Of a stretch of DNA of 6,971 nt, positions 1 through 5,320 are shown one piece after another (the stretch's first letter is position 1; each line of letters begins with the position of its first letter). The DNA comes from [Eubacterium] saphenum (GTDB taxonomy: Bacteria; Bacillota; Clostridia; Oscillospirales; Ruminococcaceae). The DNA lies in contig SFHN01000081.1 of the NCBI GenBank assembly GCA_004555635.1, positions 1 through 6,971 of the forward strand, given 5' to 3'. The position numbers and the translations under genes are program-made. Under the pieces are notes generated by a model. The model saw only the letters and a program-made list of their open reading frames with translations. It did no database searches and had not been told where the DNA came from.

Positions 1-573
1 GAGGCACTTAAATTCTACAACGAACATCCCGATGAAACACTTATCGTCGTAACAGGCGACCACGAAACAGGCGGTCTTACCATCGGCTATGCGGGAACAG
101 ACTACAACACATATCTCACCAATCTTAAGAATCAGAAGCTTTCCTACGCGAAGTTCGACAGCGATTATGTATCGAAGTACAAGGCAAACAAGACCTCTTT
201 CAATGTGGTGCTGAAAGACGTTAAGAAGCTTTTCGGGCTTATGACGGCAGACGACAAGGACGCTTCGGAAAAACCCAACCTTGTCCTCACCGAATATGAG
301 TACAACAAGCTGAAAGCAGCATACGACAAGACTATGAGCGGCGAAAAGGTATCCACACAGGAAGAGTATGTGCTTTATGGCAGCTATGAGCCGCTTACCG
401 TTACAATCACCCATATCCTTAACAACAAGTCGGGCATAAACTTTGCTTCCTATGCGCACACGGGACTTCCCGTAGCGGTTTATGCAAAGGGCGCAGGCTC
501 CGCGCTGTTCAACGGTTATTATGACAACACCAAGATTTACGACAAACTGGCGGCGCTTACGGGTGTAAACTAA
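1..573 (+). CDS. Alkaline phosphatase, C-terminal part (5' end outside window)
   Basis: This is the last 190 residues of an alkaline phosphatase, a zinc/magnesium enzyme that releases phosphate from phosphomonoesters, normally secreted. Reading in frame from base 1, residues 18-25 are TGDHETGG. D20 and H21 match the zinc-binding Asp-His pair of the family (D369/H370 in E. coli PhoA). The second landmark is A-H-T-G at about 152-155; H153 fits the last zinc histidine (H412 in E. coli). Between them, about residues 30-140 form a Lys/Tyr-rich insert with the polar stretch TADDKDASEKPN, fitting the variable region of bacterial PhoA-like enzymes. The nucleophilic serine, the other metal ligands and any signal peptide lie upstream of the window. 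The gene ends at TAA and is followed within 30 bases by a terminator, so it is the last gene of its unit. Family assignment is firm; substrate and exact subfamily are not shown. Confidence 0.9.
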   Translation, partial: EALKFYNEHPDETLIVVTGDHETGGLTIGYAGTDYNTYLTNLKNQKLSYAKFDSDYVSKYKANKTSFNVVLKDVKKLFGLMTADDKDASEKPNLVLTEYEYNKLKAAYDKTMSGEKVSTQEEYVLYGSYEPLTVTITHILNNKSGINFASYAHTGLPVAVYAKGAGSALFNGYYDNTKIYDKLAALTGVN

Positions 574-600
574 GCTTCCCGCCGAATCCTCCCTCCAAAA

Positions 601-634
601 CTCCGCTGTCAAAAACGGCAGCGGAGATATTTTG
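601..634 (+). terminator. Rho-independent terminator after the alkaline phosphatase gene
   Basis: An eight-base perfect stem, CTCCGCTG (601-608) with CAGCGGAG (619-626), can be lengthened by a T-G and a C-G pair, leaving the loop AAAAAC (611-616). It is followed by ATATTTTG, a modest U-tract. It sits 27 bases after the phosphatase stop. The U-tract is interrupted, so some read-through into the YibE/F gene is plausible. Confidence 0.75.
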
Positions 635-652
635 TATAGAATTGAGAAAGCT

Positions 653-1687
653 ATGAAGAAGATAAATACACAAACGCTGCGCTATTATGCGCCAGTTGCG
701 GCTGCTTTGATTATAATAGTGATTCTGCTGCTTGTCCCGACGGGGTTTGAAAACAAGCTGATTTACCGCGAAACCGAGCGCGTTGCCGCAAGGGTGATTT
801 CCACAGACGACAGTATAATTATCGACACGGGGCTTGTGCGCTTATTTGCTGCGGGCGACGTCGCATACGCAAGGATAAGCCACCGAAACGGCGAAATCCT
901 CTCGGTTTCGCTCACCGACCATTACCGCCTGCCGTGGGAGCTGCTGCTTGTCGGAATATTCGTTGCGGCGCTGATACTTTTCGCCGGTCAGACGGGAGTC
1001 AGAGCGGTGCTGTCGTTTATCCTGACGATACTTATGATATGGAAAATTGTCGTTCCGCTGTATCTCAACGGGGTATCCCCGATTTTTTCGGGTATTGCGA
1101 TTACCGCGCTGCTTTCGATAATGATAGTGTCGCTGGTTTACGGCTTTGACAGGCGGGCGGCTGCGTCCTCGCTTGGTATAATCATCGGGCTTTCGTTCAC
1201 GGCGGCGCTTGGGGCGGTTTTCACGCGGGCTATGAACATTCACGGCGCAGTTATGACAGGCTCGGAAAGCCTGTTGTACTGCGGGTTTCAGCACCTTAAC
1301 CTCACCGAGATTTTTATGGCGGCGATATTCATCGGCTCGTCGGGAGCGATGATGGATTTGGCGGTAGACATAACCTCCGCAGTGGACGAGGTAATCCGCA
1401 AGAAGCCCGAAATAACCCCGTGGGAAGCGGTGAAATCGGGCATAACCGTCGGCAGGGCGGCAATGGGGACGATAACGACAACGCTGCTGCTGGCGTATTC
1501 GGGAAGCTGCATTGCGCAGCTTATGGTGTTTATGGCGCAGGGAACGCCGCTTGACTGTATACTGAACTACAAGTACATAGCTGCGGAGCTTATCCATACG
1601 GTTGCGGGAAGCTTCGGGATAGTCGCTGTAGCGCCCGTAACGGCGCTTGCGTCAGGGCTTCTGCTTGCACGCCACGAGGAGCGGTAA
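653..1687 (+). CDS. YibE/F-family multi-pass membrane protein
   Basis: The 344-residue product looks like a YibE/F-family integral membrane protein; the family's biochemical role is not established. A first membrane helix lies at about 12-29. Next comes a beta-rich, probably extracytoplasmic segment of about 65 residues (30-93), then about seven further helices near 94-112, 116-136, 142-164, 171-190, 218-237, 270-296 and 311-338. The recognisable signatures are GAMMDLAVDITSA at 231-243 and the glycine-rich G267-R-A-A-M-G-T-I-T-T-T-L-L-L-A-Y282 stretch before the next helix. I chose ATG 653. The only in-frame alternative upstream is TTG at 632, which falls inside the U-tract of the preceding terminator. 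Neither start has a good SD: GAGAAAG (644-650) is only 2 bases from the ATG. No promoter is obvious, so expression may depend on read-through from the phosphatase gene or on an unrecognised promoter. No terminator follows immediately. Confidence 0.82.
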   Translation: MKKINTQTLRYYAPVAAALIIIVILLLVPTGFENKLIYRETERVAARVISTDDSIIIDTGLVRLFAAGDVAYARISHRNGEILSVSLTDHYRLPWELLLVGIFVAALILFAGQTGVRAVLSFILTILMIWKIVVPLYLNGVSPIFSGIAITALLSIMIVSLVYGFDRRAAASSLGIIIGLSFTAALGAVFTRAMNIHGAVMTGSESLLYCGFQHLNLTEIFMAAIFIGSSGAMMDLAVDITSAVDEVIRKKPEITPWEAVKSGITVGRAAMGTITTTLLLAYSGSCIAQLMVFMAQGTPLDCILNYKYIAAELIHTVAGSFGIVAVAPVTALASGLLLARHEER

Positions 1688-1711
1688 CACATAGCATTCC
1701 TTTCTCATATA

Positions 1712-1717
1712 TATAAT
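1712..1717 (+). promoter_or_regulatory. Candidate -10 element (TATAAT) before the broken small gene
   Basis: A perfect TATAAT lies 36 bases before ATG 1753. At the expected -35 position (1689-1694, ACATAG) there is no recognisable TTGACA, so the promoter call rests on the -10 alone. The element also sits inside the small dyad CTCAT-N7-ATGAG. It could be a degraded promoter belonging to the broken gene downstream. Confidence 0.3.
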
Positions 1718-1752
1718 GAGCTTTATAACAGCTCGGAAAGAAATGAATTACT

Positions 1753-1963
1753 ATGGGCGTAACAACTTCTAACAAGGAGCTTAGCACCGAAACCATCAAG
1801 TGCGGCTCTTTCAATATAAGGGCAATACCGCTATGAGAAAATGGAATTCGCAGGCACGCCCGTGCCCGTAAGGATAACGCTGACGGATATTCGTCTGCTT
1901 GCGAGCGAGGGCAACGGTATAAGAAGCTACGCAAAGCCCGTCGCAATAACCGTTTTGTCCTAA
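1753..1963 (+). pseudogene. Small gene broken by a one-base frameshift (about 69 codons if repaired)
   Basis: From ATG 1753 the reading frame gives MGVTTSNKELSTETIKCGSF, continues NIRAIPL, and stops at TGA 1834. In the next frame, opening after a TAA at 1817, a second coding-like piece runs QYRYEKMEFAGTPVPV and continues through about 30 more residues, ending in AVAL-type hydrophobic alternation (KPVAITVLS) at TAA 1961. Removing one G from the GGG at 1820-1822 would join them into a single product of about 69 residues. The second piece alternates polar and hydrophobic residues as in a beta-sandwich. Both pieces use the same codon style as neighbouring genes. From memory, the first 16-20 residues resemble the N-terminus of Clostridia proteins that carry a von Willebrand A domain after a MG(V/I)xxSNKxLS start, but no vWA motif follows here. 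So it may be a frameshifted small gene, an internally deleted remnant, or a sequencing error. A weak SD, GGAAAG, lies 12 bases before the ATG. Function is unknown. Confidence 0.42.
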
Positions 1964-1966
1964 AGC

Positions 1967-2001
1967 AAAAGAAAAACGCTCCCCGCTGAAAACGGGGAGC
2001 G
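1967..2001 (-). terminator. Strong intrinsic terminator of the HD-domain gene
   Basis: A perfect 9-bp stem, CGCTCCCCG (1977-1985) with CGGGGAGCG (1993-2001), and a 7-base loop (1986-1992) begin 6 bases past the HD gene's stop on the minus strand. On that strand the stem is followed by TTTTTCTTTTG, a good U-tract. On the plus strand only GAATATG follows, so it should act mainly on minus-strand transcripts. Confidence 0.92.
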
Positions 2002-2007
2002 AATATG

Positions 2008-2562
2008 TTATAGCGTTGTGTGCATAAACCTCAGGAACAGCATAGCGGCGAACGCGGTCGCAACGTGCATCTGCTGTGCGCTGACGTGGAAGAAATGCGC
2101 GACAACCTCTGCGCACGCGCAGAATTTGTCCACAAGCGTTATGACGTAGGTTTCGCGGTAGCGCGGCAGCCTTAGCGAAAGCGGCCACATATGGTTCACG
2201 ATCATATCGCCCTCAAGCTGCGAAATCGAGAACAGCTCGCTTGCGTTATACAGCGCAATCTTCGGGTGTCCGACGCCGTGCCAGCCCTCGCCCTCGACGG
2301 GGGAGTGCTCCTTGCGGTTGTAGAAGAACAGGTCGTGGAACAGCCCCGCTCTTGCACCCGCCCGCGCATTAAGGTGAAACAGCTTGCACAGCCTGAAGTT
2401 GTAGTACGACACGTTGAGGCAGTGCTGAAACCGCGTCGTTCCCTTGTGGTGCGCGAAATCGCGCAGCCGAAGTATATTCTTGTCACTCAGCAGGTCGCTC
2501 ACGCAGTCAAAGTAATCCTTGTACAGCGAGAGGTCCTTTCGTGATAAAATTGCCTTTAGCAT
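2008..2562 (-). CDS. HD-domain metal-dependent phosphohydrolase-like protein
   Basis: This 184-residue protein carries the HD-superfamily metal-binding pattern: R44-F-Q-H47, then G73-L-F-H76-D77, then D145 in TLVDKFCA. Between them are conserved-looking blocks, HSPVEGEGWHGVGHPKIAL (about 86-104) and N123-H-M-W-P (123-127). The spacing is that of a compact stand-alone HD domain. Such proteins are usually phosphohydrolases acting on nucleotides or phosphate esters; the substrate cannot be read from sequence. A hydrophobic C-terminal segment (about 165-180) may be a buried helix or a membrane contact. The start is well supported: AGAGG (2572-2576 on the plus map) lies 9 bases upstream of the ATG. 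A good minus-strand promoter (2617-2645) and a strong terminator make it monocistronic. It converges on the YibE/F side and diverges from apbE. Family is confident, function unknown. Confidence 0.85.
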   Translation of the reverse strand: MLKAILSRKDLSLYKDYFDCVSDLLSDKNILRLRDFAHHKGTTRFQHCLNVSYYNFRLCKLFHLNARAGARAGLFHDLFFYNRKEHSPVEGEGWHGVGHPKIALYNASELFSISQLEGDMIVNHMWPLSLRLPRYRETYVITLVDKFCACAEVVAHFFHVSAQQMHVATAFAAMLFLRFMHTTL

Positions 2563-2595
2563 TAAGCATTACCTCTTAACAATATAAAAGAAATC

Positions 2596-2609
2596 CGCGA
2601 TTTTTCGCG
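2596..2609 (-). other. Small hairpin in the HD gene's leader
   Basis: CGCGA (2596-2600) and TCGCG (2605-2609) form a 5-bp GC-rich stem with a 4-base loop. It lies between the predicted transcription start (near 2610) and the SD of the minus-strand gene, at the very 5' end of the transcript. It could protect that end or be accidental; nothing else supports a regulatory role. Confidence 0.3.
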
Positions 2610-2616
2610 TACATTT

Positions 2617-2645
2617 ATTATAACAATTTTTACTGAAATAATCAA
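2617..2645 (-). promoter_or_regulatory. Sigma-A-type promoter of the HD gene
   Basis: On the minus strand, TTGATT (plus 2640-2645) is separated by exactly 17 bases from a perfect TATAAT (plus 2617-2622). Transcription would begin near 2610 and give a leader of about 48 bases before the ATG at 2562. The match and spacing are those of a strong housekeeping promoter. No operator-like repeat is seen around it. Confidence 0.72.
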
Positions 2646-2738
2646 CAGGAAATTAAAGGCTTTGGTGATTTTCAATATTTTTTTCTGCTATTTTTGGGAT
2701 AATTGACTGATTATTCGGCGGAGCGGCTGCTTTTGCCC

Positions 2739-2767
2739 TTGCCTATCAAGCGAAAAAGATGTATAAT
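2739..2767 (+). promoter_or_regulatory. apbE: Probable sigma-A promoter of apbE
   Basis: A perfect TATAAT (2762-2767) is preceded at 17 bases by TTGCCT (2739-2744), which matches TTGACA at four positions. The start would be near 2774, leaving a short leader of about 26 bases that contains the SD. It is divergent from the HD gene promoter, about 95 bases away. A better -35 hexamer, TTGACT (2703-2708), has no -10 at the right distance and was not used. Confidence 0.6.
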
Positions 2768-2799
2768 GAAGATAACGAAAAAGAAAGGGGCTGCGGGCT

Positions 2800-3810
2800 T
2801 TGAAACGGAGAATAATCGCGGCGGGATTGTCGCTTATGCTGCTGTGCGGCTGCGCAGGCGAAAAAAAGAGCGCAGAAGCTACGATTTTCGCGATGGACAC
2901 GTTTATGTCGGTTTCGGCATACGGCGAAAACGCGCAGGACGCGGTGGCTGCGGCTTCCGAGGAGATAAACCGCCTTGACCGCCTGCTTTCGGTGAGCGGC
3001 GCGGACAGCGATATTCTTGCGGCAAACTCCGCGCCCTCTGCCGAGATATCCGAGGAAACCGCCTATCTTATACGCCGCAGCCTTGAACTTAGCAGGCAGA
3101 CGGGCGGCGCGTTTGACATCACGGTGCAGCCGCTTATGGAACTTTGGGGCTTTCGCAGCGGCGAGCTGCATATCCCGAACGACAGCGAGCTTTCCGAAGC
3201 GCTTTCCGTCTGCGGAAGCGACAAGCTTTCCCTTGACGGCACTACGCTTTCGCACGGCGAGGGCGTTCGGGTTGACCTCGGCGGAATAGCAAAGGGTTAC
3301 GCGGCGGACAGGCTGCGGGAGGTTCTCTCCGGCTATGAAATAACCTCCGCGATAGTAAGCCTCGGCGGGAATATCCTTTGCGTCGGAAGCTCGCCCGACG
3401 GAAAGCCGTGGCGGGTTGCGATTGCTTCGCCAAGCGGCGACGGAAACCTCGGCGTGCTTAGCGTCAGCGACTGCGCGGTTGTGACCTCGGGGGGATATCA
3501 GCGCTACTTTTACGGCGAGGACGGAACGCGCTACCACCACATTCTCAACCCCGCCGACGGAAAGCCCGCGCGCAGCGGTGCTGCCTCGGTTACGATAGTG
3601 AGCGCCGATGGAGCGCTTGCCGACGGGCTTTCCACCGCGCTTTTCGTAATGGGGCTTGAAGCGAGCGCCGACTTCTGGCGGGCGCACTCCGACGAGTTCG
3701 GTTTTGTCTATGTAAACGAGGACGGGCGCGTTTATGTCACCGAGGGGCTTGCCGACAGCTTTTCCTGCTCCGGGGAGGTTTCGGTCGTTCGGAAAAATCC
3801 CCAGCCTTAG
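2800..3810 (+). CDS. apbE: ApbE: FAD:protein FMN transferase, lipoprotein
   Basis: ApbE moves FMN from FAD onto a Ser/Thr of target proteins in a Mg-dependent reaction outside the cytoplasmic membrane. The 336-residue product has the usual family length. N-terminal signal: MKRR, a hydrophobic run, then L15-C-G-C18, giving a lipoprotein with lipidation predicted at C18. Family blocks in order: A31-M-D-T-F-M (34 is the T of MDT); GGAFDITVQPLMELWGF at 102-118; VDLGGIAKGYAADR at 158-171; SLGGN at 187-191; TSGGYQRYF at 229-237; YHHILNPADGKP at 245-256; and ALADGLSTALFVMG at 272-285, whose D275 and T279 fit the Mg-binding site. The start is TTG 2800, supported by AAAGGGG (2784-2790) nine bases upstream; no ATG fits. 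It is its own transcription unit, with a promoter upstream and a strong terminator downstream. The next operon encodes RnfD and RnfG, the expected acceptor proteins. Confidence 0.95.
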   Translation: MKRRIIAAGLSLMLLCGCAGEKKSAEATIFAMDTFMSVSAYGENAQDAVAAASEEINRLDRLLSVSGADSDILAANSAPSAEISEETAYLIRRSLELSRQTGGAFDITVQPLMELWGFRSGELHIPNDSELSEALSVCGSDKLSLDGTTLSHGEGVRVDLGGIAKGYAADRLREVLSGYEITSAIVSLGGNILCVGSSPDGKPWRVAIASPSGDGNLGVLSVSDCAVVTSGGYQRYFYGEDGTRYHHILNPADGKPARSGAASVTIVSADGALADGLSTALFVMGLEASADFWRAHSDEFGFVYVNEDGRVYVTEGLADSFSCSGEVSVVRKNPQP

Positions 3811-3829
3811 CGAATTTGCCATACCAAAT

Positions 3830-3870
3830 CGGCTGCTTTTGTGAAACTGACACGAAAGCACCGTTTTTTT
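3830..3870 (+). terminator. Strong rho-independent terminator after apbE
   Basis: A 10-bp stem, TGCTTTTGTG (3834-3843) with CACGAAAGCA (3851-3860), has one T-G wobble and a 7-base loop. It is extended by CGG (3830-3832) with CCG (3861-3863) across a single bulged C, and is followed by seven Ts (3864-3870). It lies 19 bases after the apbE stop and separates apbE from the rnf promoter. Confidence 0.92.
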
Positions 3871-3882
3871 GTAGAAAAGCAC

Positions 3883-3911
3883 TTGACATATGCTTCATAA
3901 TGGATTAAAAT
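3883..3911 (+). promoter_or_regulatory. Consensus sigma-A promoter of the rnf operon
   Basis: A perfect TTGACA (3883-3888), a 17-base spacer and TAAAAT (3906-3911, one mismatch to consensus) predict a start near 3918. The leader to ATG 4015 is then about 97 bases. The promoter begins only 13 bases after the apbE terminator, so rnf should be transcribed independently and strongly. Confidence 0.82.
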
Positions 3912-3920
3912 GGACATATG
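3885..3920 (+). repeat. Direct repeat GACATATG bracketing the rnf promoter
   Basis: GACATATG occurs at 3885-3892, overlapping the -35 hexamer, and again at 3913-3920, at the predicted transcription start. The copies are 28 bases apart. Each contains the palindrome CATATG. The positions suit a repressor operator, but an 8-base AT-rich repeat can also arise by chance. Confidence 0.35.
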
Positions 3921-4014
3921 TATGTATAAATGCAGACAGACTATGCCTAAAGGGAAAGGCTGCGCGTTATCATATATTTTACACCCAAATGAGAACAGAA
4001 AGGACAGATACGGT

Positions 4015-5310
4015 ATGGGCAGGCTCCATTCTATAAAGCTGCCGCATTTCAGTGCCTCGGCGGAGGAGCAGACGCGCAGGATACCTGCGCCCGAAATGGT
4101 AGCGATAAGTATGGCACAGCACATCGGCGCGCCCTGCGACCCTTGCGTCGCGGTGGGCGATTACGTTAAAATCGGGCAGAAGATAGGCGACACCTCTGCG
4201 TTTATGTCCGCGCCGCTTCACTCAAGCGTCAGCGGAGTTGTTAAGGAAATCAAGGACATTATGAATGCAAACGGCAGGCTTTGCAAAACCGTCATCATAG
4301 AAAACGACGGCAAGGACGAGGTTTCCGAGGAGGTTTGTCCTCCCGTGGTAAATTCGCGCGATGACTTCATAAAGGCGGTAAGGGAGAGCGGCGCAATCGG
4401 ACTCGGCGGCGCGGGCTTTCCGACCCACGTCAAGCTTGCATACGACCCCGAGAAGGTGCATATCGAGTACCTTTTGCTTAATGGCGCGGAGTGCGAGCCG
4501 TACATAACGAGCGACTACCGCGAGCTTATCGAAAACACCGACGCGGTTGTCGGCGGAATAAAAATGGTTATGAAGCAGCTTGGCATTCCCGCTGCGATAA
4601 TCGGCATTGAAGCGGATAAGCCAAAGGCGATTGCGAAGCTTACCGAGCTTCTTAAAAACACCCCCGAAATCACGGTAAAGCAGCTTCCGTCCTCCTATCC
4701 GCAGGGCGCTGAGAAGGTGCTTATCCACACGCTGACCGGCAGGGTTTTGGCGGAGGGAAAGCTTCCTGCCGATGTCGGCTGCGTTGTTATGAACGTATCC
4801 ACTGCGGCGTTTCTGGACAACTATTTCAGAACGGGAATGCCGCTTGTAAAGCGCCGCATTACCGTTGACGGAAACGCGGTGAGCAAGCCCGCGAACTTCA
4901 TCATACCCGTCGGCACGCTGCTGCACAACGTAGTCGGCTTTGTCGAGCAGAGAAAGCAGCCCGACCGCATAGTTCTCGGCGGTCCGATGATGGGTGTGTG
5001 CGCGTTTGACCCCGACACCCCTCTCGGCAAGACGAACAACGCCGTTCTGCTTTTCGCAGACAGCCCCGTGAAAAAGCCCACAGCCTGCATAAGATGCGGG
5101 CGCTGCGTGAGAGCGTGCGCGGTTAATCTTATGCCGACGGAGCTTGAAAGCGCATATGACGCGCGCGACGCAAAGGCGCTCGAGAAGCTAAAGGTAAATC
5201 TCTGTATGAACTGCGGCGCGTGCAGCTTTGTCTGCCCCGCGAAGCGTCCTCTTGCGGAGAAAAATCAGCTCGCCAAGGACTTTTTAAGAGCCAGCGGGCA
5301 GAAGAAGTGA
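4015..5310 (+). CDS. rnfC: RnfC: NADH/FMN and 4Fe-4S subunit of the Rnf complex
   Basis: RnfC is the peripheral subunit of the ferredoxin:NAD+ oxidoreductase that exchanges electrons with NAD(H) on the cytoplasmic face. The 431-residue protein starts with a barrel-sandwich-like domain (about 1-100, with GAPCDPCVAVGDYVKIGQKIG). The flavin/nucleotide-binding region contains GLGGAGFPTHVK at 129-140 and NGAECEPYITSDYREL at 156-171, typical of the complex I 51-kDa-like fold. An SLBB-like region follows, then two 4Fe-4S motifs: C358, C361, C364, C368 and C397, C400, C403, C407. The first motif has Ala after its last Cys where Pro is usual. ATG 4015 was chosen because AGGA (4001-4004) lies 10 bases upstream and the product then begins like the family. 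The frame stays open for 35 more codons upstream, but those overlap the promoter and lack an SD. It is the first gene of the rnf operon, and its stop overlaps the SD of rnfD. Confidence 0.96.
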   Translation: MGRLHSIKLPHFSASAEEQTRRIPAPEMVAISMAQHIGAPCDPCVAVGDYVKIGQKIGDTSAFMSAPLHSSVSGVVKEIKDIMNANGRLCKTVIIENDGKDEVSEEVCPPVVNSRDDFIKAVRESGAIGLGGAGFPTHVKLAYDPEKVHIEYLLLNGAECEPYITSDYRELIENTDAVVGGIKMVMKQLGIPAAIIGIEADKPKAIAKLTELLKNTPEITVKQLPSSYPQGAEKVLIHTLTGRVLAEGKLPADVGCVVMNVSTAAFLDNYFRTGMPLVKRRITVDGNAVSKPANFIIPVGTLLHNVVGFVEQRKQPDRIVLGGPMMGVCAFDPDTPLGKTNNAVLLFADSPVKKPTACIRCGRCVRACAVNLMPTELESAYDARDAKALEKLKVNLCMNCGACSFVCPAKRPLAEKNQLAKDFLRASGQKK

Positions 5311-5320
5311 GGTGCAGCGG
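5309..5320 (+). promoter_or_regulatory. rnfD ribosome binding site overlapping the rnfC stop
   Basis: GAGGT (5309-5313) shares its first two bases with the TGA of rnfC (5308-5310) and stands 7 bases before ATG 5321. This sets the rnfD start at 5321 rather than the in-frame GTG at 5312, which lies inside the SD itself, and suggests translational coupling of rnfC and rnfD. Confidence 0.8.

Larger units (their letters stand above)
1688..2007. other. 320-base stretch without an intact gene
   Basis: Between the YibE/F stop and the convergent HD gene lie four things: a short dyad CTCAT/ATGAG (1704-1708/1716-1720) that encloses a perfect TATAAT; a GGAAAG possible SD (1735-1740); two consecutive coding-like pieces in different frames (1753-1836 and 1820-1963); and the hairpin that ends the minus-strand gene (1977-2001). 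No tRNA-like or other structured-RNA pattern is visible. Confidence 0.6.

Noticed and set aside
632..652. TTG 632 as start of the YibE/F gene
   Set aside because: It lies in the U-tract of the terminator hairpin and has only the hairpin's 3' arm upstream, not an accessible SD.
842..1597. A 251-codon open frame on the minus strand opposite the YibE/F gene
   Set aside because: Its product is full of Arg, His and Tyr with no family pattern, and the plus strand encodes a clear membrane protein.
2191..2544. A 117-codon plus-strand open frame opposite the HD gene
   Set aside because: It has no SD or promoter, and the minus strand carries a recognisable HD protein with its own promoter and terminator.
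2746..3882. A 378-codon open frame on the minus strand covering all of apbE
   Set aside because: It is a shadow of apbE, whose GC-rich third positions keep the opposite frame open. Its translation is rich in Arg, Lys and Ala with no domain, and it crosses the apbE promoter and terminator.
3910..4014. An rnfC start 35 codons further upstream
   Set aside because: The first ATG overlaps the -10 hexamer and none of the upstream ATGs has an SD; 4015 has an AGGA at suitable distance and gives a family-like N-terminus.
4222..4926. Minus-strand open frames opposite rnfC
   Set aside because: They mirror the rnfC coding frame and show no motif, SD or promoter.
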